From: Nematostella vectensis
Taxonomy: Eukaryota > Cnidaria > Anthozoa > Actiniaria > Edwardsiidae
Direction of reading: 5' to 3'
Assembly: GCF_932526225.1 (NCBI RefSeq)
Contig: NC_064042.1
Coordinates: forward strand, 851,001-915,000
DNA length: 64,000 bases
The position numbers and the translations under genes are program-made. Below the pieces are notes generated by a model, which saw only the letters and a list, made by a program, of their open reading frames with translations, did not search any database and was not told where the DNA came from. Positions 1 to 22,478 of this stretch are shown in pieces; position 1 is the stretch's first letter, and each line of letters begins with the position of its first letter.

Positions 1-3000
1 TTCAAATTTCTTTCTGAGATTTTCGGGGGCATGGATATCCACCTGGCAAAAACCAAACAAATTGTCGGCAAGAATGTCTTCACAAACGTTGTTAACATAT
101 TCGGGATCCGTTGGGTTTTCGACCTCAATGTATTTTTCTTTACCACAAGGCATTTCTTGACCGGAGCAGTATAGATTCAAACTGTTTGCATCAAAACCAA
201 CGACAGACTTGCATGTTTTTGGGTCTTTGTATTTATAAGGCCGAATCTTTGACTTGACCTTTTCAGCATACCGCGTAAACACAATACTGGGCCCTCCCAC
301 CATTCCTGTTTTTAGTAATTCATAAGCTTTGTTTTTCGGGCATTCAGAGCACTCTTTTCTAGTCTTGGTACATTCTTTACAGACCTTTTTATGACAATTA
401 TCAGAATACTTGTGGGTGCAAAGTTGCCCGGGAGCGTATAAGGAAGGCTCGTGTCTCTTCTTCAATTTCAAAGCTTTGTTCAAAACATAAGTCATTGAGA
501 TCCCTGGGATGGAGACCGCGTCCTTTAGCATGTCGATTTCATCGGGGTAATATTGTGCCCGGGTCTTTTCCGAAGCTTCTACGAAAGGTACAACGTCGGC
601 CAGGTTATACTCTCGCAACCAATCCAGCATGGTAACACAACCCCGCTTATGGAATTCGAGCTTAAAGTTTTCATATTCTTGAGGCGACACTGTGATTTTC
701 TGTTGGAGGCTTGAGTAAAAGTCCTTATATTCCACAGGGCCTACGTGAGAAAGCTTCTCATAACTATCCAGCCACTCGTACGGAAAGACAAGTTTTTGCG
801 CTTCACAGTTGTTTGCTTTGCACCACTTATCAAAAGAGAGTCCTGGAGCCAAGTAGGACATCACATCCAGGAATTTAAATCGGTCAGTGGTCAGGAACAT
901 ATAATTGCTTTCTTTCTTCGCCGCAAAAATCTCTCCAGCTTGCTCGGTCATGTGCTTTACGAAATATTCTTTGACCATATTAATATCGTACTTCCTGCTG
1001 TTAAAACCTAAAACAGGAACTTGTTCACACCACTTCTTATATTGTTCATACACACTTTCGGGTATGGACTCTTTGTCTGGCAACGGGTATTCTCTTGCTA
1101 CTTTTTCGACAATGGCTTTCCGACGATGTTCTAAATCTGCTATAAAGCCTTTTATAAGCTCTTCGGGGCTTGCGTCTACAAGAAAGGTAGGGTCGTTTGT
1201 GAAATTATCGGCGTTAGCAACACTAACTGGAATATGTTTGGTGTTGAAAGTCAGGTCGTCAGTCATCTCTCGGGAAAGTTTGCGGAGCAATGCTTCAAAA
1301 TCAAAAACAATAAAATATGGGTATGGGGTAAATTTCTTTTCAAGTGTCATATCACTTAATTTGGGGTTATCATGCTCCCAAACCGAGACAACCTTGTATC
1401 CCAAGTCTCTAATCTTCTTTTCCATTACAAGAGCTTCATTGTATCTCTTCTCATCGTCACTTGAACAGGGGCAGCCGTGCCATTTACAGCCATGGAACTG
1501 GAAAACGGTCTTAGACTGTGGTTCGTATCCATCAATCAAAATCTCCTTTTTTCCGTCCAAAACACACCGCTCTCCTCCATGCCCGCAGAGAGCATGATGA
1601 ATGTGTTTGCCTATATGCTTAGACTGTTCTTCGATCCAGCGACAACCAACATAGCTGAACTGGGTGTTACCTCCATAAAACACCTTTTCAGAGCTGCTCA
1701 TGATGTGTTTGAACTTTTCCCCTTTGCATATCAATTGTGTCTTTCCTCCTGAACATCTTTTTTCTGAGACGTGTCTATTGTAATTATCGTGTCTGTTGAA
1801 TCTTTGCTCACACCCAGAACATTCCCAGTGTTCTGTTAGAAGCTCTATATTCTTGATGCAGAAACAGTGTCCTTTATAGAGGCCGATGTCTACACAGGGT
1901 AAGCTCTTTTTGAACTGGTCTTTACCGAACACTAATTTCCAGATCTTTTGGTTTTTTGGTTCATACAAGCGGATGTTAATAGAATGTCTCTTAGCAATAC
2001 CTTCAAAATCAACAAGTTTCGTCGCCCTCACATCTGCAACTTTCAATGCAGGGTTACTATAAAAATCTCGGGCCAGTTTTAGCGCTTTTCGAGTTGTGTC
2101 CTCGGCTGGTCTAGGGTTTTTATCACGATAGCCCATGAAAATAGCAAGACATCGCCATATACAGAGGTTGTCGTTCTTATCATCGATGGCGTGAATACAT
2201 TTCTTGTTGCGTAACCAATCGGGTAAGGGACCACACCCCATTAAGGGTTCATTGCTGTGAATGACTTTTACCGTTATCTTAGTAAACCCAACCCTGCCTT
2301 CATAGACGCCTGGGGTGTCAACAACCTCTGTTGCTGGTAGATACGCTCCACTCCACACTTCGGAGTCCTCAAGATCTAACCTTTTGGTCTCACACCTTTT
2401 GATATATTTCTCAATTGCAGATAAACTTGCAAAAGTCCCCTCCCTACGAAGGGTTTTCTCATACACGACTATTTCTCCACCCCCACGATAAATTCTAGCC
2501 GTAAAACCGTAAACAATCCTTGAACGCATCTCTATGTCTGGTTTGAGTTTGTTAAAAATCATGTTTGATAAGTCATTATTCAGATCAGCATTAACCTCGT
2601 GGCGATTTGGGTTTGGTGGGGTTTGAGCAGTGTTGCTCTGTGCTTTCCTTTCTTCTAATTCAGCTCTCACACTCTCAGATATACTTACCCCTCTTCTAGG
2701 TTGGAGTGGCCTGTTATTAGTAAATGCAGAGATATTTTGGTTGATGAGATCCGCAAGAGCTTCACCAGCAGACTTAACTCGGTCCACTAATTCCGATGTC
2801 TTATTTTTTATCCAACTGAACGCGTTGTTCGTTGTTTGTGGGATAGCTTTCACTAGCCGATTACCACTATCTATGAAACTAGATACGATATTTCTTCTAG
2901 GGGCTGGGATTGGTTTTTGCGGCTGGTTGGGGATATTTTTTCTAGGGGTTGGAATGGGTTTGGGCTGAGGGTAAGGAATATTTCTTCTATGGGCTGGGAT

Positions 3001-3274
3001 TGGAAGGCTTCGCTCTTGGTCGGGAATATTTTTTTCTAGGTGTAGTACCTGTTTTGAGAGGTCTGACTATAAGGACTGTTGGGGGTCGCAGTTTGGTTGG
3101 TGGTGCTCCGATAGGTTCAGCTTTTTTAGTACGCGGTGTTGGGATCGGTGGTGGTGTCTGCGCTTCGAGTTTACCCAACGCTTCGATAAGTTCGGCTTTA
3201 CACATTCGAGAATATCTAGGGATACCCCGCTCCTTGGCGAGGGCTTTCAACTGTTTCACTGTTTGGTTCTCCAT
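1..3274 (-). CDS. B-family DNA polymerase of a Polinton/Maverick-like element, C-terminus outside window, one frameshift
   Basis: Protein-primed-type (DNA_pol_B_2) replicative polymerase of a self-synthesising element. Read right to left: ATG at 3272-3274; a SAP-like helix pair in the first 35 residues (TVKQLKALAKERGI, KAELIEALGK); a Pro-rich spacer of PIPAPRRNIP-like repeats (about 2880-3060); a Cys/His zinc-finger-like block (about 1770-1870); an HGCKWHGCPC block (about 1465-1495); Exo I FDFEALL (1285-1305); Exo II-like GFNSRKYD (985-1008); FKFLDVMSYL (about 850-880); GGPSIV (283-300); and palm motif A-type DANSL (178-192). The frame is open from position 1 to about 3030, then continues in another frame to the start. 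The switch falls at a run of seven A on the coding strand (about 3031-3037), so it is a one-base indel, assembly error or slippage. The YxDTD-type motif C should lie beyond the window edge. The family call is firm; Polinton rather than a related adintovirus-like element is inference. Confidence 0.82.
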
Positions 3275-3420
3275 GTTATTGAATTATATCTATGTTTTTA
3301 AATCTTTTTTTCAATTTTTTTAGATGGGTGGGGAGGGGTGGTTAATGAGCTGTGTATGGCTGCTAAGACATTTTTTAAGGGGAGGGGTGGGTCCAAAAAA
3401 TATTTTAAATCATTTTTTAT

Positions 3421-3507
3421 GTAGTAGTATATGAAGGTATTGTACCCGGATTTACAGGGGTTTGAGGGGGTAAAAAAATCCCGGGTACAATACCTCCAAC
3501 CTACTAC
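3421..3507. repeat. Imperfect hairpin between two element reading frames
   Basis: A 15-base perfect inverted repeat (AGGTATTGTACCCGG at 3435-3449, its complement at 3481-3495) has a 31-base loop. Outer GTAGTAG/CTACTAC arms at 3421-3427 and 3501-3507 extend it imperfectly. It sits just upstream of the polymerase start and just downstream of the small minus-strand frame at 3504-3779. It could be a transcript-end or promoter structure of the element; the function is inference. Confidence 0.6.
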
Positions 3508-3779
3508 TCCAAGGAAGTCATTTTTATGCATGTGCAACACAATTCTTGTTTTAGTTTTGGATTCTCTGTTGTATAATTAAAAATGTCTTTTGAATGAACT
3601 AGGTTTATTAAAAATCCGCTCTGCATTCTTTCGACCCTCTTGTTAAATCCGTTACTTCTTTTGGCATCTTTAGCCTCACCGTCGTTTTCCTTCTCCATTT
3701 TACAGCTTTCTTCTACTGCGATAATAGAGGGAGAGTTGAACCTCGGTAACTCGAGGGGGGTGCTCCACGCGAATGACAA
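3504..3779 (-). CDS. Hypothetical small protein of the Polinton-like element
   Basis: A 91-codon open frame on the same strand as the polymerase and directly upstream of it, separated by the hairpin at 3421-3507. The product is Lys/Glu/Ser-rich with two Cys near the end (CCTC) and has no domain I recognise. Position and strand suggest an accessory frame of the same element, but the length is within chance range and no homologue is recognised. The hairpin's right outer arm overlaps its last codons. Confidence 0.25.
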   Translation of the reverse strand: MSFAWSTPLELPRFNSPSIIAVEESCKMEKENDGEAKDAKRSNGFNKRVERMQSGFLINLVHSKDIFNYTTENPKLKQELCCTCIKMTSLE

Positions 3780-4093
3780 GATCTTTTGGAGGCCTTTTTT
3801 TAAAGAATGACCCCATGCGCCTCAAAAGTGCAAGGTTCATTACAAACCCAAGTTGGTGTGTCTTCATATGAAAAACAAATAGGTTTTAGCTTATAGCCGA
3901 AAATGGTCAGTTTATCATGTGACGGGGGCCCTGTGTTGTTAGCGATGAGGCCTGGTGGCGCATGACAGCGAAAGGCCAGGCTACGTAGCTACTCCCGGCT
4001 TTGAAGAAAAAAGGACAAGATTTCTGTCCATGAGGGTGTGAATTTTCCACTTTAAACCCCTTTATACTATCCTAGAGCCAGTATTACCCAACT
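3780..4093. other. Spacer between mobile element and PSMD1 start, 5' flank of PSMD1
   Basis: About 310 bases without a convincing gene. It must hold the element boundary and the promoter and 5' untranslated region of PSMD1. No TATA box or obvious target-site duplication was recognised. A pyrimidine-rich stretch at about 4040-4080 precedes the PSMD1 start codon. Confidence 0.4.
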
Positions 4094-16482
<12,389 letters not shown>

Positions 16483-16710
16483 ACACATCCCCACCCCACC
16501 CCTGTAGGGACATACACAGAATCGCGCGCGCGGTGCCCACCTCGCGTGTCATCAGATACTCCCCTCGCGTGTCATCCGATGTGTTTTGTGATAAATTATA
16601 GAGCAGTATCGTGGATTCTGTGGTAGCGCCGTTGCGTCGCGCCTGGACGTGGTACACCAGTGGTTGTAGTCAGCGTTCTATGTTTACATTTGCAGATTGT
16701 ACCACCACAT

Positions 16711-16716
16711 AATAAA
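16711..16716 (+). terminator. PSMD1 polyadenylation signal AATAAA
   Basis: Canonical AATAAA about 230 bases after the PSMD1 stop codon at 16480-16482, followed by a TGTGTGTGT-like downstream element. No other AATAAA lies between the stop and this site. Confidence 0.7.
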
Positions 16717-17259
16717 ACAATGATAAATTACCGGATGTGTGTGTACTATAGGGGACAGGGCCTTTTATAGACGCAAACGCTTACGGCGACTGCTTATTGT
16801 CTCGGCTTTCCGAGGAAGAATGAGAGCCGGCTAAATGGACGCAGGAGGCCACGATGTATACGTAAAATTATAAAATACACACATTAGAATTCAATACAAC
16901 CAAAACCTTGATCACAGGAATAAATTTTGTAATCTGTGAAATACAAATATCTCAACTAGGATAAATACTACTTTAAACACATAATTTAAGAATGACACTT
17001 TTTCGTGAATAATCTACATGAAAGTACAGCCAATACCAATAGTTTTTACTTGCACCACTGTTGCTAGGATACTGACAACTACAAAAGACGCGAGACAGGC
17101 TTGTACTCTATCTACATTCGGAGTCCCAAACTCTCAGCTTTTCGGTGCGTGTGAGCTAAGCTATGACAAGCCCCATTCACCACAGTTTGTCTTTCAGCAA
17201 CACTCTTTAGGTCAATAGTCTTTCTGCAACACTCTTTGAGTCCATAAATTGCTTGGCCA
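16717..17259. other. Convergent 3' spacer between PSMD1 and the chordin-like gene
   Basis: Holds the 3' ends of two convergent genes. I see no gene here; a clear minus-strand AATAAA for the chordin-like gene was not found. Confidence 0.5.
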
Positions 17260-20200
17260 TCAGAGACCCTCTTTGAGCGCCGTGAGAGTGACTGGGGGCC
17301 GACACGACCTACTGCGCTTGCCTAGTACATCCATGAGCTGGCGCACGCGCAGGTGGCAGTTGAGGACGCACTTAGCTTGCTCTTTCTCCTTGATCTTCTT
17401 CCGTCGCCCTGGAAAAATAGAAACAGAGATATGAGCATTTTTTACCGTCCAATCATCATTATGATCCCTATTCCGTGATCGGCGTGTCCAGAAAAAGGGT
17501 GGTAATTCCCAAATAGAAAGTCACTCATTGGTCAATAGCTCATTAATACTATATCGAGCACACACCGACAACCAGTAAAAAGGCGTATCCCTCCCGTAGT
17601 GGGGAATTTCACCTAGTCATGATTTCACCTGCACATGAGCAGGTTAAGATCCGGACGCCTCATACCCCCTCCACACACACCTGCCATCATCGCCGTCGTC
17701 AAATTTATAAGCGACATCGTCATTACCACAAAAAACATCATCGTCCCTTGCCGAATTCTCAAGGATTCGGGAAGGGACGGATGGATCCGGGTTTGTTCGA
17801 TTGAGAGGTGGCGCCCTCTACATCTCATACATTTTTTTTCTAAAATTTCAGTCTGAAGGGGTCCTCCAGGCATCCCTGGAGCTGCCACTGACTTCCTTAC
17901 CTTCTCGTAACACTCCGATAGGTCTCTGACTTTTTCTTGCCTCGCTCTCGTTCACCCATTTTTCGAACCTTGTTCTGTCCATCACATCGATCACCACACT
18001 CAAGTGTGTGCGATTACCCGCCAGCAGGTGCAGCTCCACCCTCGGGGAAATAGGCGCGATTTCTTCCAAAGCAAACTGACCGCTCGCTTGATTTGGATCT
18101 GAATTTGGCTCGAGCGTCGATGTGAAATTGTACACAAGCCACCTCGTCTTCCCTAATCCGCAAAGTCTTCGCCTCCTCCCCAACCGAACAGACTGGACCC
18201 TGTTTGCCATTCCTGGCGATATGTAAAACAGGAAAATTGTACAAATCAACCTACACTGCTGCGTAATATAAGTGGGGGTATCAATTTTTGCTATCGAGTA
18301 TTTTTTCGAAGCGGAATAAAATGAAACTATTCTCACCTCTGCAAACTTTGCAACATTTTCCCGGGATGTTGACGGGGTCTTGGCACGAATAGGACTTGGG
18401 ACAGATGATCTTTTCGCAGCGGACTTCCGAGTTCTACACACAATACTTGTAAGTAAATCTTGCAAGAATTGGTTGAGGATTACACTTTTCATGTGATACC
18501 ACTACTAAAATAAGATTCATTCAGGAACAAGTTTACACCACTCCTCCATATATCGCTATATAAATCAGGAGCGGATATAGCATTTCGCTAACGGGGAGGT
18601 TTGGCTCAGTGTCAAAGGGGGTAGGGGGTAATATTTTGGTTACATATGGCTTTCGTGGCAGCCCAAAAAGGGGGGGGGGTTAAACCCACTAGACCCCCCT
18701 AAATTCACTACACAGTATTTTCTATGTATTTACATTTCATTCTATTTATACCAAGACTGAATCGCAAGTCATAATGAATGTAACTCATCCCGGCATCTTG
18801 TGAACGTGATGCAAAAGTCGTTACTAAATGAAACTTGTCCCGAACTGAAACTTTATCAAATACCAAAAGGTGGACATGCGACATTCGCTTTGGTCCCCCT
18901 CCCCCTTAGTATAGAAGTGTACAAATCGACGCATATTACTCGCAATCATTACAAATAACATTTAAGTTTTTTGCCATTTTTTTCTGCATATCCTGCTTGA
19001 AAAACGGATAATCCTGTATCTGAGCAAGTTCGAAAAATCGCAGATCGTGTGACGTGATGATAAAAATTACAAGTGCAAACAGGCCTTTACCAGACATGTG
19101 CACTCGAAGCAATTCGATGAGATGCCCGCGATGGTTGGTATCCAGCTTGAATTGTGACGTCGAACCCCGTGACCGCTGAAGTAACAATCAGGAAACTCGG
19201 CCAGGGGAGGGGTGGGGGGAAGGGTCGCAAGGGCCGGCGTCTGTTTTGATATAGTTGGCGCTGAATAATGAGAAAAAAAAAAAAGACTGTCAAGCAAATT
19301 GTTGTTATAAAGACAAGGCGAGGTGGAGCCTCAGTCACTTTATATTTTCTGGGGAGCAGACGACATTTTCTGCCATGCGTCCTTTTACCAATGCGACTCT
19401 ACTGGGGCGGCAGTTGGTACCTTCCCCCCCCCCCCCCCCCCCCCGTTCCCCCGCTTACTAAGGCCCTGTGAAGATGGTTACTAAGGCCCTGTGAAGATGG
19501 TTACTAAGGCCCTGTGAAGATGGTTACTAAGGCCCTGTGAAGATGGTTACTAAGGCCCTGTGAAGATGGCTACTAAGGCCCTGTGAAGATGGCTACTAAG
19601 GCCCTGTGAAGATGGTTACTAAGGCCCTGTGAAGATGTTTATGATGGGGATATTATTATGATGCTAAAGATGATGATTGGGAAGTGTTTCTCTCACCCGT
19701 GCATGTACAACATCGTGGATTACAGTTCGCCCCATCTTCGCATTTGACTTTGTCACAGCGGACAACAGAGTTCTGGAGAAAAATACGTCACGTTTGTAAC
19801 GAATCCTACTCTCACTAGAACTACATGTTTTCAATAATTATTACATTGTTTCATTCAATCTGGAAAGATAAATCATGGTGAAGAAGTCTCGAAATAACGA
19901 TGTAAAAACAAAGGTTTACATTTCATGTACGCGCCTGAGGTCGGAGGTATAAGTGCCATACCTTGCAGGTGCAGAGAATGCATTTAGTTCTGTAGGGCTG
20001 AAGCATTGGATGCCAAGTTTCGCCTTCCTTGTACCCCCGGCCGAGCGACGAACAGCCTGGTCACAAGAAAAATAATCAATATACGCACGACAAGCCGACG
20101 GCATGCCGAGAGGGCCGAGCGACGAACGGCCTGATCACAAAAAAAAAAAAATAATCATTATACGCACGACAAGCCGACGGCATGCCGAGAGGGCCGAGCG

Positions 20201-22478
20201 ACGAACAGCCTGGTCATAAGAAAAACAGTCAACACACGCACGACAAGCCGACGGCATGCCGAAAGGGCCAAACGACGAACGGCCTGATCACAAAAAAAAT
20301 AATCATTATACGCACGACAAGCCGACGGCATGCCGAGAGGGCCGAGCGACGAACAGCCTGGTCATAAGAAAAACAGTCAACACACGCACGACAAGCCGAC
20401 GGCATGCCGAGAGGGCCGAGCGACGAACGGCCTGATCACAAAAAAAATAATCATTATACGCACGACAAGCCGACGGCATGCCGAGAGGGCCGAGCGACGA
20501 ACGGCCTGGTCATAAGAAAAATTGTCAATACACGCACGACAAGCCGACGGCATGCCGAGAGGGCCGAGCGACGAACAGCCTGGTCATAAGAAAAACAGTC
20601 AACACACGCACGGAAATTCGATGTAAAATCGACTGTCCTATACAACGGGAGCATACTGATATACGTGCAACAGAAGCAATTTCATGGTCAACTGGGTACT
20701 GCACAAGGAGAGAGTCATCAGCAAGTGCACGAAGGACATGAATGATATCGGATGCTTCTTACCTGCTGTCTTTGGCTGAGCCATCGGTCGCTCTAGAACA
20801 GACAAGAGATAAAATACGTAATCCCTTGGGTGATGAACTCGAAGAAACGGTGGGGGATGGGGCGATGCAATGGTAGAGAGATGGCAATGGGGCAGCATAA
20901 TAAAACTAATTATGAAATGGATGATGATGATGACGACGACGATGATGATGATGAAAATGATGATGACGATGACGACGATGATGATGATGAATGCCAAATA
21001 TGATAATGACGTTGATGATGATGATAATGATGGCACTAATGACGATGAACGGCGACACTTACCTGGACAGACCGGACAGCAAGATGTCAGTGACGACACT
21101 GGGTTACTACACACAGGTTTTGGACATGTCCGGATTGCACACGATACGAATCCGTCCTACAAAATAAGTGAAAACTTTCAGTAGATTTCCCACTACTACA
21201 CTAAATATACTCTACCTCCTGTGGTTAACCAAAATAATCCTCTTTCCAAAATAGGTGACAAATAATTCATGAAAAGAACGCTGGAGTATTTAAAATGGAA
21301 ACCGTTTATGTGTGTCCCTCCGAGTTCCTCTCTTTGTCTCTTACCCAGCAGCTACATTCCGTGCACTGATTGGGGTCTAGGTCAGCGGCGTTGCTAGGGT
21401 CAACCTTCCAGACACTTCCGTGCGAATGTTCTCTGTTTTTCAAGGTGCAGGATCTGTCTGTTGAACGCTTGACCGGCCGCGATAATCCTAAAGCGTTTTA
21501 TGAGCAAACAGGAAACAAGGATAGAGCGTAAATGGAAAATAAGAAGTCATGAAAATGTAACCAATCTTGGTGCACTTTGAAAGATACAGGCAACTTTCAG
21601 ATAACGCGAACCAACACCTTTGTTATCAATTTCTTTTTAAAATAAAACCATCCATAAATAAAGTCCGATCTTTCAGATTCGTGATACTGATATTTGGTTT
21701 GAAAGCTTTAAATTAGCCGCTGGAACTAGATGCTTTACGTGACTCAAAAGGGAGTGTAAAATAGCGCCTTTTTTAAGCAATACCTGGGCAGGTTCTACAG
21801 CAGTCCCCTGGCTTGAGGTAGCCGCCCGGACAAGAGCCATATAAGTTGTTACATACCACCTTGGCAGCATTTCCTTCCTGAAACCAATAACGAGCCAGTA
21901 ACATAGCCTCTATAACATACCCACTACTGAGGCCCAGAACCCAGAATGCAAAAGCACAAGAAAGCACTTGAACTCGATATATCTTCCCCACTGGGGAGGG
22001 GTAAAGGATGTTAGAGTCTCACTAGGGGGAGGAGGGAAGTACGTACCAGAATGCAAGGGTACTTGAATTTGCCAAATCATCCCCACAGGGGAGGGGTGAA
22101 GGGGAAAGTGCTTACCAGTTTGCAGGAGCACTTGATGCACTCGACATATCCGCATGGGATGAGGACTGGGTACCAGGACTGGGAGATGCTGTACTTCACT
22201 TTACCCGACATGCAGTGTGTGGCGGGAGGAATGGAAGCTAAGGGAATACGTAAAACGAGAGAGGTAAGGTGCATGCAAATTTGGAAACAAAATGAAGGAT
22301 GCACAGACGGGTGGATGGGCCGGAACACGAATAGACGGACATAGGACAAACAAAGGGACAGAAAGACGGACGGACGATAGGAGACTACTTACGTTTTCTT
22401 GGCCTTCGTGGTGCGCCGAGTAAGAGTGGTTGAGACACACTGGTCAGCAGAAATATACAAAATATGTGCGCGAAGCAT
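17260..22478 (-). CDS. Chordin-like secreted BMP antagonist, four VWC domains, first coding exon not located
   Basis: Extracellular cysteine-rich protein of the CHRDL1/2 type; known members bind BMPs and block receptor access. Exons in transcript order: 22393-22478, 22116-22237, 21784-21877, 21345-21487, 21063-21156, 20763-20792, 19962-20056, 19697-19772, 19091-19260, 18337-18433, 17901-18212, 17260-17408; 488 residues, all phases consistent. The first listed exon encodes a hydrophobic signal-peptide-like core (HIFCIFLLTSVSQ); the ATG must be further upstream. Each VWC domain is split over two exons: a first half ending CxxCxC (ECIKCSC, QCTECSC, KCILCTC, CFECTC) and a second half ending CCxxC (CCRTC, CCPVC, CCTC, CCKVC). 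Exon 17901-18212 carries the conserved CHRDL C-terminal module (LVYNFTSTLE, GQFALEEI, VELHLLAGNRTHL). Four VWC units exceed the usual three in vertebrate CHRDL1/2. A kielin-type identity is less likely because of that C-terminal module. Confidence 0.88.
18590..18720. other. Low-complexity G/C-run sequence in a chordin-like intron
   Basis: GGGGTAGGGGGT and a run of G followed by C-rich mirror sequence; looks like degraded repeat. No gene is visible. Confidence 0.4.
19424..19645 (+). repeat. Poly-C run followed by a 23-bp minisatellite, 8 copies
   Basis: About 20 consecutive C, then ACTAAGGCCCTGTGAAGATG plus GTT/GCT repeated eight times, in the intron between the two halves of the third and fourth VWC units. 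It does not include a splice site. Confidence 0.92.
20040..20615 (-). repeat. 74-bp minisatellite of a chordin-like exon acceptor plus exon head, seven extra copies
   Basis: On the minus strand each unit reads GACCAG (or GATCAG) then GCTGTTCGTCGCTCGGCC or a one- to two-base variant. This is the acceptor and first 18 bases of the exon at 19962-20056. After those bases the array units diverge (CTCTCGGCATGCCGTCGG) while the true exon continues into GGGGGTACAAGG and the VWC cysteines. Confidence 0.93.
20915..21040 (+). repeat. GAT/GAC trinucleotide microsatellite
   Basis: Long GATGATGACGATGAT tract in a chordin-like intron, immediately 3' (on the minus strand) of exon 21063-21156. It yields spurious Asp-rich peptides. 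Confidence 0.95.

Noticed and set aside
745-1752. Plus-strand open frames of 88-230 codons
   Set aside because: They are shadows of the minus-strand polymerase, which has family motifs throughout.
19067-19338. Overlapping hydrophobic minus-strand frames with a signal-like leader
   Set aside because: The leader is the polypyrimidine tract of the acceptor at 19261-19263; only 19091-19260 is exon.
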